In this document: positions 1-11,099 of the stretch, in pieces
How positions within the stretch are numbered: the stretch's first letter is position 1
How the letters are laid out: each line of letters begins with the position of its first letter
Assembly: GCA_946480825.1 (NCBI GenBank)
Contig: CAMLLG010000010.1
Span: forward strand, 1-64,000
Reading direction: 5' to 3'
DNA from: an uncultured Lysobacteraceae bacterium
Lineage (GTDB): Bacteria; Pseudomonadota; Gammaproteobacteria; Xanthomonadales; Xanthomonadaceae
DNA length: 64,000 nt
The notes under the pieces: generated by a model
The model's input: the letters and a program-made list of their open reading frames with translations, nothing else
Database searches by the model: none
What the model was told of the DNA's origin: nothing
Program-made: the position numbers and the translations under genes

Positions 1-320
1 TCGGCGCCCTGCACCAGCACGTCGTTGACGCACATCGCGACCAGATCGATGCCGATGGTGTCGTGGCGGTCGAGCTGCTGGGCCAGCTTGAGCTTGGTGC
101 CGACGCCGTCGGTGCCGGAAACCAGCACCGGCTCGCGGTATTTGGCCGAGAGGTCGAACATCGCGCCGAAACCGCCGAGGCCGCCCATCACTTCGGGGCG
201 GAAGCTGCGCTTCACCAGCGGCTTGATGCGTTCGACGACTTCGTTCCCCGCATCGATGTCGACGCCGGCATCGCGGTAGGTCAGGGCGGCGGACGGGCTT
301 TCGGGCGGGGTCTGGGTCAC
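1..320 (-). CDS. purM: phosphoribosylformylglycinamidine cyclo-ligase (AIR synthetase), N-terminal part
   Basis: De novo purine synthesis enzyme that closes the imidazole ring of FGAM to AIR with ATP in the cytoplasm. Only about the first 106 residues are in the window; the rest lies beyond the left edge. The reverse-strand translation opens with [20 protein letters not shown] and carries the family signatures [13 protein letters not shown] and [10 protein letters not shown] at the truncation point. I chose a GTG start at 320 because the conserved [10 protein letters not shown] stretch begins a few residues after it and there is no in-frame ATG before it. It is divergent from the DUF2066 gene, an order familiar from xanthomonads. 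Identity is sure; the start is less so. Confidence 0.93.
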   Translation of the reverse strand, partial: MTQTPPESPSAALTYRDAGVDIDAGNEVVERIKPLVKRSFRPEVMGGLGGFGAMFDLSAKYREPVLVSGTDGVGTKLKLAQQLDRHDTIGIDLVAMCVNDVLVQGA

Positions 321-459
321 GGCGACGGGCTGCTGGCGCGGAAAGACGGAATTGTAGCCGGCGCGCCGGTCGCCCGGGCTCGTCGCAGGCGCTTTCGCTT
401 ACCCGGGCTGGGCCGTTGTGGCACCATTTCCGGCGATGGCCAATGTCCGGGAAGTGAAA

Positions 460-1623
460 ATGCGGCAGTCGAGCGATGCGTGGATGCGGTGGTCGGGCGG
501 AATGCGCCGGGTCTCGGGCCTGTGCGTGGGATTGTGCCTGATGTTCGCGCTGGCGATGCCCGCGGCCCGTGCCCAGCGCGTGGAAGGCGACCGCGCCGCC
601 GCCAGCGGCATCTACGAGGCCGAAGTGCCGGTCAACAGCCAGACCGATACCGAGCGCAACAACGGCTTCGCCCGCGGTCTGGCGCAGGTGATGGCCAAGA
701 TCAGCGGCGACCGGACCGCCACCGGCCGCCCCGGCGTCGGCCAGGAACTGCGCCGCGCCAAGGATTACGTCGCCGGCTACGACTACCGCCAGGATCAGGG
801 CGTGTCCGCGACCGGCGCGCCGACCTTCAAGACCATCCTCGTCGTGCGTTTCGATCAGGCCAAGGTCGACGGCATCATCGGCGCCCTGGGCTTGCCGATC
901 TGGCCGCAGCCGCGGCCCAAGCCGGTGCTGTGGCTGGCGATCGACGACGGCAAGGGGCCGCGTCTGGTCGGCGTGGGCCAGAGCAACGCCGCGCGCGCCG
1001 TGCTCGATCGGGCCATGGAGCGCGGCTATCGCCTCGGTCTGCCGGCCGGCAACGCCGCCGAGCAGGCCGCGGTCGGTGCGATCTGGCGCAGCGATACCGG
1101 CGCCATCGCCCGCGTGTCGGCCCGCTACAGCCCGCCGATGCAGCTGATCGGCAAGCTGTACCGCAAGGGCAGCGGCTGGAAGGCCGACTGGATCTTCGTC
1201 GACAGCGGTCGCGTGCTGTCGAAGTGGTCGACCGAGCATTCCGATGCCCGTTCCGCGATGTCCGGGGGCGCCGACGGCGCCGCCGATGCGCTGATCCGCC
1301 GCTACGCCCGACGCGGCGGCGGTGGCGGCGCGCCGGGCAACTACCGGGTGCTGATCACCGGCATCGACAGCGCCGACGACTACATCCGCCTGATGACTCA
1401 TCTGCAGGAGACCTCGGTGGTGCGCAAGGTGCGACCCGTCCACGCCGGCCCCGAAGGCCTGCTGCTGGAGCTGGAGCTGGTCAGCGGTCTGCCCGGTTTC
1501 CGCAAGATGATCGACGGTCGCGGCGTGCTGGTCGGCAGTGCCGGCGCCAGCGCGGCGGCGGATGGAACCGCACCCCCGGCCGAGGGCGACACGCCCGTCG
1601 TGCCGACCTTCGACATGCGCTGA
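460..1623 (+). CDS. DUF2066 domain-containing exported protein
   Basis: A 387-residue protein of the DUF2066 family, whose function is unknown. The N-terminus has an Arg-containing n-region and a hydrophobic core ending in AMPAARAQ, so a Sec signal peptide is likely and the protein should be periplasmic. A glycine run (RRGGGGGAPG, near residue 290) separates two halves, and the C-terminus is low in complexity. The ATG at 460 follows a GGGAAG ribosome site; an ATG at 502 would give a shorter, tidier signal peptide and is the main alternative. The next gene (permease) starts 7 bp after the stop, so the two are probably co-transcribed with hda. Confidence 0.82.
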   Translation: MRQSSDAWMRWSGGMRRVSGLCVGLCLMFALAMPAARAQRVEGDRAAASGIYEAEVPVNSQTDTERNNGFARGLAQVMAKISGDRTATGRPGVGQELRRAKDYVAGYDYRQDQGVSATGAPTFKTILVVRFDQAKVDGIIGALGLPIWPQPRPKPVLWLAIDDGKGPRLVGVGQSNAARAVLDRAMERGYRLGLPAGNAAEQAAVGAIWRSDTGAIARVSARYSPPMQLIGKLYRKGSGWKADWIFVDSGRVLSKWSTEHSDARSAMSGGADGAADALIRRYARRGGGGGAPGNYRVLITGIDSADDYIRLMTHLQETSVVRKVRPVHAGPEGLLLELELVSGLPGFRKMIDGRGVLVGSAGASAAADGTAPPAEGDTPVVPTFDMR

Positions 1624-1630
1624 GGCCGCG

Positions 1631-2845
1631 ATGACCGACCAGACCCCGAAATCCGACGACCCCCAGCCGGGGGCCGTCGAAGACATCGCGCTGTTCTTCC
1701 GTCGCCTGCAATGGGCGCTGCTGTTCCTGGCGATCGGCGCGCTGATCTGGGTGCTCACTCCAGTGCTGACGCCGTTCGCGGCTTCGCTGCTGCTGGCGTG
1801 GCTGGGCGATCCCGTGGTCGATCGCCTGCAGAAGCGCGGCATGTCCCGCAACGGCGCGGTCGCGCTGGTGTTCACGTCGATGGTGCTCGTGGTGGTGGTG
1901 CTGGTGCTGATCCTGGTGCCGGTGATCCAGGAGCAGGTGGTCGTGCTCGTGAGCAGCGTGCCCACTTATCTGGACTGGCTGGCGAAGACCGGGCTGCCCT
2001 GGCTGCAGGCGAAGACCGGCATGGACGTCGTCGCCTGGCTCGACCAGGACGCGCTGATCGAGATGCTGAAGCGCAACTGGAAGGGCGCGAGCGGCATCGC
2101 CACCCAGGTGCTCGGCGTGGTGACCCAGTCCGGCTTCACGGTGCTGGGCTGGTTCGCCAACGTGGTGCTGATCCCGTTCCTCACGTTCTTCTTCCTGCGC
2201 GACTGGGACCTGCTGGTGCAGCGCGTCGCCGGCCTGGTGCCGCGCGACCGCGCCGAGGTGGTGGCCCGGCTCGCGAAGGAATCCGACGCCGTGCTCGGCA
2301 GTTTCCTGCGCGGCCAGTTCCTGGTGATGCTGGCGATGGGCGTGTTCTACGCCGTGGGTCTGTGGGGCGTCGGGCTGGAAGTCGGCGTTCTGATCGGCGT
2401 GCTCGCCGGTCTGCTCACCTTCATTCCCTACATCGGCCCGACCACGGTGCTGGTCGGCGGCGTCATCGCCGCGCTGGTGCAATTCGGCGATTGGCAGCAT
2501 CTGGTGGGCGTGCTCGCCGTCTGGGGGCTCGGTCAGGTGCTGGAAAGCTATGTGCTCACCCCGAAACTGGTGGGCGACCGCGTCGGCCTGAGCCCGGTGA
2601 CGGTGGTGTTCGCGGTGATGACCGGCGGCACCCTGTTCGGTTTTCTCGGGATGCTGCTGGCGCTGCCGGTGGCGTCGGTGGCGAACGTGCTGATCCGCCA
2701 TGCGCATGCGCAGTACTCGACGAGTCGTTTCTATCTGGGCAACGGCACGCTTTCGCCGAAGATCGAGATCGCCGAAGTGCACCACGGCCGCCAGGCGGCC
2801 GCCGCGCATGCGGAGAAGGCGGCGGAGCCGACGGATCCGGCGTGA
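1631..2845 (+). CDS. AI-2E family transporter / PerM-type permease
   Basis: A 404-residue polytopic inner-membrane protein. It has a paired hydrophobic segment near residues 30-70, a soluble mid-section, and a C-terminal cluster of membrane helices containing the family hallmark FIPYIGP in the loop before the last helices. Members (TqsA, PerM, YdgG) have been linked to autoinducer-2 or other small-molecule or ion export; the substrate here cannot be read from sequence. The start at 1631 gives MTDQTPKSDD, directly after the DUF2066 stop. Its TGA overlaps the GTG start of hda (GTGA), so translation is probably coupled. The C-terminal tail is Ala/Glu-rich and likely cytoplasmic. Confidence 0.88.
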   Translation: MTDQTPKSDDPQPGAVEDIALFFRRLQWALLFLAIGALIWVLTPVLTPFAASLLLAWLGDPVVDRLQKRGMSRNGAVALVFTSMVLVVVVLVLILVPVIQEQVVVLVSSVPTYLDWLAKTGLPWLQAKTGMDVVAWLDQDALIEMLKRNWKGASGIATQVLGVVTQSGFTVLGWFANVVLIPFLTFFFLRDWDLLVQRVAGLVPRDRAEVVARLAKESDAVLGSFLRGQFLVMLAMGVFYAVGLWGVGLEVGVLIGVLAGLLTFIPYIGPTTVLVGGVIAALVQFGDWQHLVGVLAVWGLGQVLESYVLTPKLVGDRVGLSPVTVVFAVMTGGTLFGFLGMLLALPVASVANVLIRHAHAQYSTSRFYLGNGTLSPKIEIAEVHHGRQAAAAHAEKAAEPTDPA

Positions 2846-3555
2846 ACGCGAGTCTGCCCACCGCGACCGCGGCGCAGTTGCCGCTGGCGCTGCGGTTTCC
2901 GCCGGACCAGCGGTTCGAGACGTTCGCGTCGGCGCCTGCCGGTGCGCTCCCGCAACTGCGCGCGCTGGCGCATGGCGAGAGCGCGGACTGCGTGTATCTG
3001 ACCGGCCCGGCCGCGACCGGCAAAAGCCATCTGCTGCTCGCGGCCTGCGCCGACGCCGAGGCGGCGGGCCGTCGCACCGCTTATCTGCCGCTGGCCGCCG
3101 CCGCCGGACGCCTGCGCGACGCGCTGGATGCCTTCGAACACGCCGATCTGTTGGCCCTCGATGGTCTGGATGCGGTGGCCGGCGATCGCGAAGACGAGAT
3201 CGCTCTGTTCGACGCGCACAACCGTGCCCGCGATGCCGGGCGCACGCTGCTCTACGCCGCGCGCGTCGCGCCCGACGCGCTCGAACTCGTGCTGCCGGAT
3301 CTGCGTTCGCGACTGTCGCAGTGCGCGCGGATCGCGCTCGAAGCCCTCGACGATGCCGGCCGTGCCGAAGTGCTGCGCCTGCGCGCGCAACGCCGCGGCC
3401 TGCAACTGGAAGACGCCGCCATCGACTGGCTGCTCAAGCGCGTCGACCGCGATCTGGTCAGCCTGACCGCGCTGCTCGATCGTCTCGATCGCGAATCGCT
3501 GGCCGCGCAGCGCCGGCTGACGGTGCCGTTCCTGCGCAGCGTGTTGGGCGGTTGA
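2842..3555 (+). CDS. hda: DnaA regulatory inactivator Hda
   Basis: A 237-residue AAA+ protein of Hda length, resembling DnaA domain III without the DNA-binding domain IV. Together with the DNA-loaded beta clamp it promotes ATP hydrolysis by DnaA and so limits re-initiation. The N-terminus carries QLPLALRFPP, a clamp-binding-type motif as in other Hda proteins. Walker A is GPAATGKSH near residues 55-63 and a Walker B-like LLALDGLDAV follows near 105. The GTG start at 2842 overlaps the stop of the upstream permease. Hda next to a PerM-type permease is a recurrent gammaproteobacterial arrangement. It converges on murU. Confidence 0.92.
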   Translation: MNASLPTATAAQLPLALRFPPDQRFETFASAPAGALPQLRALAHGESADCVYLTGPAATGKSHLLLAACADAEAAGRRTAYLPLAAAAGRLRDALDAFEHADLLALDGLDAVAGDREDEIALFDAHNRARDAGRTLLYAARVAPDALELVLPDLRSRLSQCARIALEALDDAGRAEVLRLRAQRRGLQLEDAAIDWLLKRVDRDLVSLTALLDRLDRESLAAQRRLTVPFLRSVLGG

Positions 3556-3635
3556 TCGATTCGCTTCGCTTCCGATCGTAGAGCGATCTTCAGACCGCTG
3601 CCTCGACGCTCCTCCTCGGTATTTTCCCGACGGGC
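3556..3635. repeat. half-site of a REP-like element between convergent genes
   Basis: The gap between hda and murU holds GTAGAGCGATCTTCAGACCG (3579-3598, then CTG), a diverged single arm of the element present as a perfect inverted pair at 28425-28486 (GTAGAGCGGCCTTCAGGCCG). The arm can itself form an imperfect short hairpin. No clear T-tract terminator is visible. Its position between convergent 3' ends fits REP-type elements. Confidence 0.5.
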
Positions 3636-5496
<1,861 letters not shown>

Positions 5497-5562
5497 GCGG
5501 GACGGCGGCGGTTCGGCGGAGGCGACAGGGTAAACTGCGGGCCACGTTTTCGGGAGCGCGCC

Positions 5563-6993
5563 ATGATCGAACTGCAGCCGGTGTTGTTGTCGGGCGGGTC
5601 CGGAACCCGGCTGTGGCCGCTGTCGCGCGAGGCCTATCCGAAGCAGTTCCTGGCGCTGGCCGGCGACGACACCATGCTGCAGGCCACCTGGCGCCGGGTC
5701 GATGCCATCGCCACGCGTCCGCCGCTGGTGGTGGCGAACGAGGAGCATCGTTTTCTCGTCGCCGAGCAGCTGCGGGTGATCGGTGCGCCGACGCCGCGGA
5801 TCGTGCTGGAGCCGATCGGCCGCAACACCGCGCCGGCCATCGCCGCCGCCGCGCTGATCGCACGCGCCGACCCGCAGCACGATGACGACGATCCGCTGCT
5901 GCTGGTGCTGCCTTCGGATCACGTCGTCCGCGATCCCGAGGCCTTCCGCCGCGCGGTGCTGGCCGCCGCGCCCGCCGCCGACGCTGGCGCACTGGTCACC
6001 TTCGGCATCGTGCCGCAGTCGCCGGAAACCGGATTCGGATACATCCATGCCGCTGCGGTCGCAGCCGGGTCGGAAGACGCGGTGCGCAAGGTGTTGCGCT
6101 TCGTCGAGAAACCCGATGCCGACACCGCGCAGCGCTATCTCGACGACGGCGGTTACTACTGGAACAGCGGCATGTTCCTGTTCCGCGCGTCGCGCTTTCT
6201 CGCCGAACTCGCGAAATACCGGCCCGACATCCTCGCCGCCGCCAGTGCGGCCTGCGAGCACCTCGATCCCGACGGCGAGTTCCTGCGTCTCGACAAGGCC
6301 GCGTTCTCGGCATCGCCGTCCGAATCCATCGATTACGCGGTGATGGAAAAGACCGACGCCGCGATGGTGCTGCCGGTCGACATCGGCTGGAACGATGTCG
6401 GTTCGTGGTCGGCGCTGTGGGACGTCAGCGAACAGGACGGCGACGGCAACGCGCACCACGGCGACGTGATCGCGATCGACAGCCGCAACAGCTATGCCTA
6501 CGCGCGCCGGCTGGTGGCGCTGGTCGGCGTGGACGATCTGGTGGTCGTCGAGACCGACGACGCCGTGCTGGTCGCCGCCAAGGACAAAGTGCAGGACGTG
6601 AAGCAGGTGGTCGCGCGGCTGAAGGCCGATCAACGCTCGCAGGCCGCGCTGCACCGCGAAGTGCAGCGTCCCTGGGGCAGTTACGACTCCGTCGACATGG
6701 GCGCGCGCTTCCAGGTCAAGCGCATCAAGGTCAAGCCCGGCGCCTCGCTGTCGCTGCAGTCGCACGCGCACCGCGCCGAGCACTGGATCGTCGTCAGCGG
6801 CATCGCCCGCGTCACCCGCAATCTCGACGTGTTCGAACTGGTCGCCAACCAGTCCACCTACATTCCCATCGGCGCGAAGCATCGGCTCGAAAATCCCGGC
6901 ACCGAGATGCTGGAGTTGATCGAGGTGCAGTCCGGCGATTATCTCGGCGAAGACGACATCGTGCGGTACGAGGATGTGTATGGGCGGGGGTGA
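5563..6993 (+). CDS. xanB: bifunctional mannose-1-phosphate guanylyltransferase / mannose-6-phosphate isomerase
   Basis: A 476-residue type II enzyme making GDP-mannose for exopolysaccharide or LPS. The N-terminal nucleotidyltransferase domain (to about 350) has SGGSGTRLWPLSREAYPKQF, the GMP-transfer signature, and FVEKPD. The C-terminal cupin-type isomerase domain carries RPWGSYDSV, QSHAHRAEHW and YIPIGAKHRLENPG, with His and Glu metal ligands. Length matches the ManC/XanB family. The start at 5563 is the ATG directly before the conserved IELQPVLLSGG. It is divergent from amgK and followed 66 bp later by an unrelated periplasmic protein. Known in Xanthomonas as xanB; the symbol rests on family resemblance. 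Confidence 0.93.
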   Translation: MIELQPVLLSGGSGTRLWPLSREAYPKQFLALAGDDTMLQATWRRVDAIATRPPLVVANEEHRFLVAEQLRVIGAPTPRIVLEPIGRNTAPAIAAAALIARADPQHDDDDPLLLVLPSDHVVRDPEAFRRAVLAAAPAADAGALVTFGIVPQSPETGFGYIHAAAVAAGSEDAVRKVLRFVEKPDADTAQRYLDDGGYYWNSGMFLFRASRFLAELAKYRPDILAAASAACEHLDPDGEFLRLDKAAFSASPSESIDYAVMEKTDAAMVLPVDIGWNDVGSWSALWDVSEQDGDGNAHHGDVIAIDSRNSYAYARRLVALVGVDDLVVVETDDAVLVAAKDKVQDVKQVVARLKADQRSQAALHREVQRPWGSYDSVDMGARFQVKRIKVKPGASLSLQSHAHRAEHWIVVSGIARVTRNLDVFELVANQSTYIPIGAKHRLENPGTEMLELIEVQSGDYLGEDDIVRYEDVYGRG

Positions 6994-7059
6994 AGCCGCT
7001 CGACAGATTCGATTTTTTCGGCGTTCGCCTGTCACTTTCTGCCATCACGGAGCTTCCTC

Positions 7060-7746
7060 ATGAGCCGATACGGCATGCGCTCCATTTTTCCCGCCCGTTT
7101 CGCGCGATCGCTGCTCATGGCGTCGATCTTTCTCGGCGTAGCGGCGCATGGGGAGACGATTCCGCCGCCACCTCCGCCGCCGCCGAGCCCGGTCGAGGGC
7201 GACGCGCGCGTCTCGATCCTGTCGCGGCCTTCGCTGGAGCCGGTCGAGGCGGCCTTCAAGGCATCGGGCCTGCGGATCGCGGAGCCGGTGCTGCTGATCA
7301 CCTACGATGCCGACGGACTTCCGACGGACATCGATATCGTGAAGTCGTCCCGGAATCGTGCGCTCGACCGTGCGATCGTCGATTGGGCCAAGCAGATCCG
7401 CATCGCGACCAGAGCGGCGGGCATGGGTCGGATCCCTTTCAGCTTCATCAACGATTCGCTTCCGGACGATGCCGGTTCGATTCCGGAAATCAAGGTCGCG
7501 GAGCTGGCATTCAAGCCATCGCTCGAAATGGTATTGCGGCGCTTCGCGTCCACGCCGATGTCCGCGGCTTCCGCGGAAGTGCATGTCGACCACGACGACA
7601 CCGGCGCCGTGACCGCCGTGCGCCTGGTCCGATTCAGCGGAAACGCCGCGCTCGATGAGGCGATTCTCGCGTGGACCAAACGCATCAAGCTCAAGCCGGG
7701 CGCGGCCGGTACGGGGCGGTTGCCGTTCGAGTTCAAGAAGCCCTGA
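7060..7746 (+). CDS. periplasmic protein with two tandem TonB C-terminal-like domains
   Basis: A 228-residue protein with a hydrophobic stretch near residues 17-29 ending in AAHGE, read as a cleavable signal peptide, then a run of eight prolines. Two repeats follow, each with the TonB-C-type pattern of a beta strand, a D-x-D-G turn, a KSS/RFSGN-type stretch and a helix ending in W-x-K: YDADGLPTDIDIVKSSRNRA (near 98-117) and HDDTGAVTAVRLVRFSGNAA (near 180-199). No ExbB/ExbD partners are nearby and there is no long periplasm-spanning linker, so a classical energy-transducing role is doubtful. Cell-envelope binding is a guess. The domain assignment is by pattern, not by search. Confidence 0.65.
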   Translation: MSRYGMRSIFPARFARSLLMASIFLGVAAHGETIPPPPPPPPSPVEGDARVSILSRPSLEPVEAAFKASGLRIAEPVLLITYDADGLPTDIDIVKSSRNRALDRAIVDWAKQIRIATRAAGMGRIPFSFINDSLPDDAGSIPEIKVAELAFKPSLEMVLRRFASTPMSAASAEVHVDHDDTGAVTAVRLVRFSGNAALDEAILAWTKRIKLKPGAAGTGRLPFEFKKP

Positions 7747-7798
7747 GCGTCGCCCGTCTCATGATCGGTTCTGGTCTGGCGCGATGCGGAGCATGGCG

Positions 7799-8392
7799 AT
7801 GAACCTCGCGCTTTTCGACTTCGACGGCACCATCACCCACCGCGAGATGCTGCCGGCGTTCGTGCGCTTCGCGGTGCCGCCGGCGCGACTGCGCGTGTGG
7901 TCGTGGTTGTTGGCGCCGTGGGTGATCGGATATCGGTTCGGCTGGGTTTCGGGCGTGTCGATCCGCGCCATGATCGCGCGTGCCGGCTTCAGCGGCATGC
8001 GCGAAGCCGACTATCGCGCGGCGGGCGAACGTTTCGCGCGCGATGCGCTGCCGCCGGTGCTGCGCCCCGAGGCGATGGCGCGGATCGATTGGCATCGCGC
8101 GCGTGGCGACACAGTCGTCGTGGTGTCGGGCGCCTTCGATGTCTATCTCGTGCCCTGGTGTCGCACGCATGGGCTCGACCTGATCTGTTCGTCGCTCGAA
8201 GTCGTCGACGGTGCGTTGACCGGACGCTATGCGGGCGCGCAGTGCGTGCGCGAGGAAAAAGCCCGGCGTGTGCGCGAGCGATACGATACGGCCGTTTTCG
8301 ACGAGGTGTACGCGTACGGCGATACGCCGGAAGATCATGCCCTGCTGGCGATGGCCCAGCATCGCTGGTATCGCGGCGAACCGGTGTCCTGA
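7799..8392 (+). CDS. HAD-IB family phosphatase
   Basis: A 197-residue haloacid dehalogenase hydrolase of the SerB-like IB subfamily. Motif I is FDFDGTIT right at the N-terminus (nucleophile Asp), motif II is VVVVSGAF, and motif III/IV includes EVYAYGDTPEDHALL with the metal-binding Asp. The cap is an alpha-helical insertion between motifs I and II, as in phosphoserine phosphatases and lipid-phosphate phosphatases of this group. The substrate is unknown. The ATG at 7799 is preferred because GGAG lies 7 bp upstream; an ATG two codons earlier (7793) is possible. It converges on cysK. Confidence 0.85.
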   Translation: MNLALFDFDGTITHREMLPAFVRFAVPPARLRVWSWLLAPWVIGYRFGWVSGVSIRAMIARAGFSGMREADYRAAGERFARDALPPVLRPEAMARIDWHRARGDTVVVVSGAFDVYLVPWCRTHGLDLICSSLEVVDGALTGRYAGAQCVREEKARRVRERYDTAVFDEVYAYGDTPEDHALLAMAQHRWYRGEPVS

Positions 8393-8421
8393 TGCGCGCG
8401 ACAGGTTCCTGCGCGGCGTGA

Positions 8422-8444
8422 GCCCACGCTGCTTCAGCGTGGGC
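8422..8444. repeat. hairpin of the REP-like class between convergent genes
   Basis: Inverted repeat GCCCACGCT / AGCGTGGGC with a GCTTC loop. It lies between the HAD phosphatase and cysK, which converge. There is no T-tract, so it is more likely a REP-type element or mRNA-end stabiliser than an intrinsic terminator. The rest of 8393-8522 holds nothing recognisable. Confidence 0.5.
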
Positions 8445-8522
8445 CCGGGAAAAGTCGAGAGCGTGCCGCGTCGGTGCGAGCGGATGGACCGATTCCGTTC
8501 GGCGACAGCTGCTCGTGCGCGC

Positions 8523-9482
8523 TCAGCCCAGCGACGCCAGCCACTCGTCGTCGGAGCCTTCGCTGACGCCTTCGAACAGGAACGTGGACAGATAGCGTTC
8601 GCCGGTGTCGGGCAGCATGGTCAGCAGCACCGAGCCTTCCGGCGCCGATTCCGCGGCCTTCAGCGCGGCGGCCGCGGTCGCGCCGGCGGAAATGCCGACG
8701 AAGATGCCTTCTTCGGCCGCGAGGCGCCGCGACGTGTCGCGGGCGACCACATCGTCGATGAGGATGATCTCGTCTGCGATGCTGCGGTTGAGCACGCCGG
8801 GCAGGAAGTCCGGGGTCCAGCCCTGGATCTTGTGCGGTTTCCACTCCTGTCCGGACAACAGCGCTGCGCCGGCGGGTTCGGTGCTGATGATGCGGATGTC
8901 CGGGCGCGCGAGTTTCAGCACTTCGCCGGCGCCGGTGATGGTGCCGCCGGTGCCCCAGCCGCTGACGAAATAATCGAGCCGCTTGCCGGCGAAATCGCGC
9001 AGGATTTCGGGGCCGGTGGTGCTGCGGTGATAGGCGGGATTGGCTTCGTTCTCGAACTGGCTGGCGAGGAACCAGCCGTGTTTCTCGGAGAGTTCCCTGG
9101 CCTTGCGCACCATGCCGCTGCCGCGCTCGGCGGCCGGTGTGAGGATGACCTTGGCGCCGTAGGCGCGCATCAGTTTGCGGCGTTCGACCGAGAAGGTTTC
9201 GGTCATCACCGCGACGAATTTGTAGCCGCGCGCCGCGGCCACCATCGCCAGGGCCACGCCGGTATTGCCGGACGTCGCCTCGACGATGGTGTCGCCGGGC
9301 TTCAGCAGGCCCTTCTTCTCGGCATCGAGCACGATGGCGATGGCGAGGCGGTCCTTGACCGAGCCGCCGGGATTGAAGGCTTCGACCTTCGCGTACAGCG
9401 TCACGTGTTTCGGCGCGAGGCGTTGCAGGCGGACGATCGGCGTGCCGCCGATGGTGTCGAGGATGTTGTCGTAGAGAGCCAT
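8523..9482 (-). CDS. cysK: cysteine synthase A (O-acetylserine sulfhydrylase)
   Basis: A 319-residue PLP enzyme joining O-acetylserine with sulfide to make L-cysteine. The PLP lysine lies in NPGGSVKDR, the substrate loop is EATSGNTG, and the phosphate-binding glycine loop is GWGTGGTITGAG. Length and motifs fit CysK rather than CysM or cystathionine beta-synthase (no CBS domains). It lies 126 bp downstream of cysG on the same strand. The gap holds a 9-bp hairpin (9541-9562) without a T-run, which may tune expression of the two genes. Its regulator cysB is encoded divergently just beyond cysG. Confidence 0.94.
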   Translation of the reverse strand: MALYDNILDTIGGTPIVRLQRLAPKHVTLYAKVEAFNPGGSVKDRLAIAIVLDAEKKGLLKPGDTIVEATSGNTGVALAMVAAARGYKFVAVMTETFSVERRKLMRAYGAKVILTPAAERGSGMVRKARELSEKHGWFLASQFENEANPAYHRSTTGPEILRDFAGKRLDYFVSGWGTGGTITGAGEVLKLARPDIRIISTEPAGAALLSGQEWKPHKIQGWTPDFLPGVLNRSIADEIILIDDVVARDTSRRLAAEEGIFVGISAGATAAAALKAAESAPEGSVLLTMLPDTGERYLSTFLFEGVSEGSDDEWLASLG

Positions 9483-9540
9483 GGCTGGATTCCTGAAACG
9501 AAGCGTGTGCTGTGGGAATGACGGGATTCGGCGATGCCGA

Positions 9541-9562
9541 CGGTCAGCGGCGTCGCTGACCG
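9541..9562 (-). promoter_or_regulatory. intercistronic hairpin between cysG and cysK
   Basis: Perfect 9-bp stem CGGTCAGCG / CGCTGACCG with a four-base loop in the 126-bp gap separating cysG from cysK. No U-tract follows on the minus strand, so a processing or stability role is more likely than full termination. Confidence 0.4.
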
Positions 9563-9608
9563 GGATCGAGCCGGGTGTCGGCGGTGGGCGGTTCGATCGG
9601 CTTCGCGC

Positions 9609-11099
9609 TCACGCGGCCTCCGCGAGCGCGGTTGCGGCGGGTGCGTCGCTGTCGCGTTCCGGTGCGAACGTTTCGTGCGACGCGATCACCGGCGCGGCGC
9701 CGAACCAGTGCAACTGCGCGGCGAGCGCGGCCACTTCGCCGACGAACAGCAGGGCCGGCGAACGGATGTCGTGGCGACGCGCGCAGGCGGGCAGATCGTC
9801 CAGCGTGCCGACGACGACGCGCTGCCCGGGGCGCGAGCCGTTCTCGACCAGCGCGCAGGGCGTGGATGCCGCGCGACCGTGGGCGAGCAGGCGCGCGCGC
9901 ACGCGCTCCAGCCCGGACACGCCCATGTAGAAGGCGAGCGTCTGTTTCTCGCGGGCGAAACCGACCCAGTCCAGGCCGTCGTCTTCCTGCTTGCCGTGCG
10001 CGGTGACGAAGCGCACCGACTGCGCGTGATCGCGATGGGTCAGCGGAATGCCGGCGTAGGCGGCGCAGGCGAGCGCGGCGGTGATGCCCGGCACCACTTC
10101 GAAATCGATGCCGTGCGCGCGCAGGAATTCGAGTTCCTCGCCGCCGCGTCCGAAGATGAAACCGTCGCCGCCCTTGAGCCGCACCACGCGCCTGCCGGCG
10201 CGCGCGTGTTCCAGCATCAGCGCGTGGATGCCTTCCTGCGGGACATGATGATGGCCGGCTTCCTTGCCCACTTCGATCCGTTCGGCATCGCGACGCGCGA
10301 GATCGAGCACCTCGGCGCTGACCAGACGATCGTGCAGGATCACGTCGGCTTCGTTGAGCAGGCGCAGGCCGCGCAGCGTGAGCAGGCCGGCGTCGCCGGG
10401 GCCGGCGCCGACCAGCGCGACGCGCCCGCGCACCGGCGTTTCGGCGGAGGCATTCAGCAAGGTCAGCAACCGCTGTTCCGCGGACGCGTGTTCGCCGCGC
10501 CGCAGCAGGCTCTGGATCTCGCTGCGCAGCACCGCGTCGAAGAATCGTCGACGTGCGCCGGTATCGGGAATGGCCGCGCGGATGCGGCGACGCAGACGTA
10601 CCAGCAGGTCGCCGAGCGCACCGAGGGACTCGTCGAGTTCGGTTTCGAGTTTCTCGCGCAGATGCCGCGCCAGCATCGGCGCGCCGCCGCCGCTGGAGAT
10701 CGCGATCTGCAGCGGGCCGCGTTCGATCCGCGCCGGCACCTGGAAACTGCACAGCGGCGCATCGTCGACCACGTTCGCCCAGATCCTGCGGCTCTCGGCG
10801 GCCGCGGCCACGGTCCGATTGACCTCGGCGTCGTCGGTGGCGGCGATGGCCAGCCAGACGCCGTCGAGCCAGGCCGGCTCGAAATGGCCGGACAGGCGCT
10901 CGATCCTGCCCTCGTCGGCCCAGCCGGCGACTTCGGGATCGAATTCGGGGGCGCCGACCCGGATCAGGGCGCCGGTCGGCAGCAGCGCGGCGATCTTGCG
11001 CCGGGCCACGACACCGCCGCCGACCACCAGCACCGGGCGGCCCCGCAGGTCCAGAAAGGCGGGAAAGAGCGGCGGCACTCCGGCGTCGTCCGCACGCAT
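9609..11099 (-). CDS. cysG: siroheme synthase CysG (precorrin-2 dehydrogenase / ferrochelatase / uroporphyrinogen-III methyltransferase)
   Basis: A 496-residue trifunctional enzyme making siroheme, the cofactor of assimilatory sulfite reductase. The N-terminal dehydrogenase domain has the NAD-binding [13 protein letters not shown] near residue 23. A middle dimerisation helix region follows, and the C-terminal SUMT domain starts with [18 protein letters not shown] and contains [17 protein letters not shown] and the VPGITAA loop. An in-frame ATG at 11159 adds 20 residues but has no ribosome site. The ATG at 11099 has GGAGG five bases upstream and starts right before the fold, so it was chosen. 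Upstream of cysK and divergent from cysB. Confidence 0.93.
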   Translation of the reverse strand: MRADDAGVPPLFPAFLDLRGRPVLVVGGGVVARRKIAALLPTGALIRVGAPEFDPEVAGWADEGRIERLSGHFEPAWLDGVWLAIAATDDAEVNRTVAAAAESRRIWANVVDDAPLCSFQVPARIERGPLQIAISSGGGAPMLARHLREKLETELDESLGALGDLLVRLRRRIRAAIPDTGARRRFFDAVLRSEIQSLLRRGEHASAEQRLLTLLNASAETPVRGRVALVGAGPGDAGLLTLRGLRLLNEADVILHDRLVSAEVLDLARRDAERIEVGKEAGHHHVPQEGIHALMLEHARAGRRVVRLKGGDGFIFGRGGEELEFLRAHGIDFEVVPGITAALACAAYAGIPLTHRDHAQSVRFVTAHGKQEDDGLDWVGFAREKQTLAFYMGVSGLERVRARLLAHGRAASTPCALVENGSRPGQRVVVGTLDDLPACARRHDIRSPALLFVGEVAALAAQLHWFGAAPVIASHETFAPERDSDAPAATALAEAA

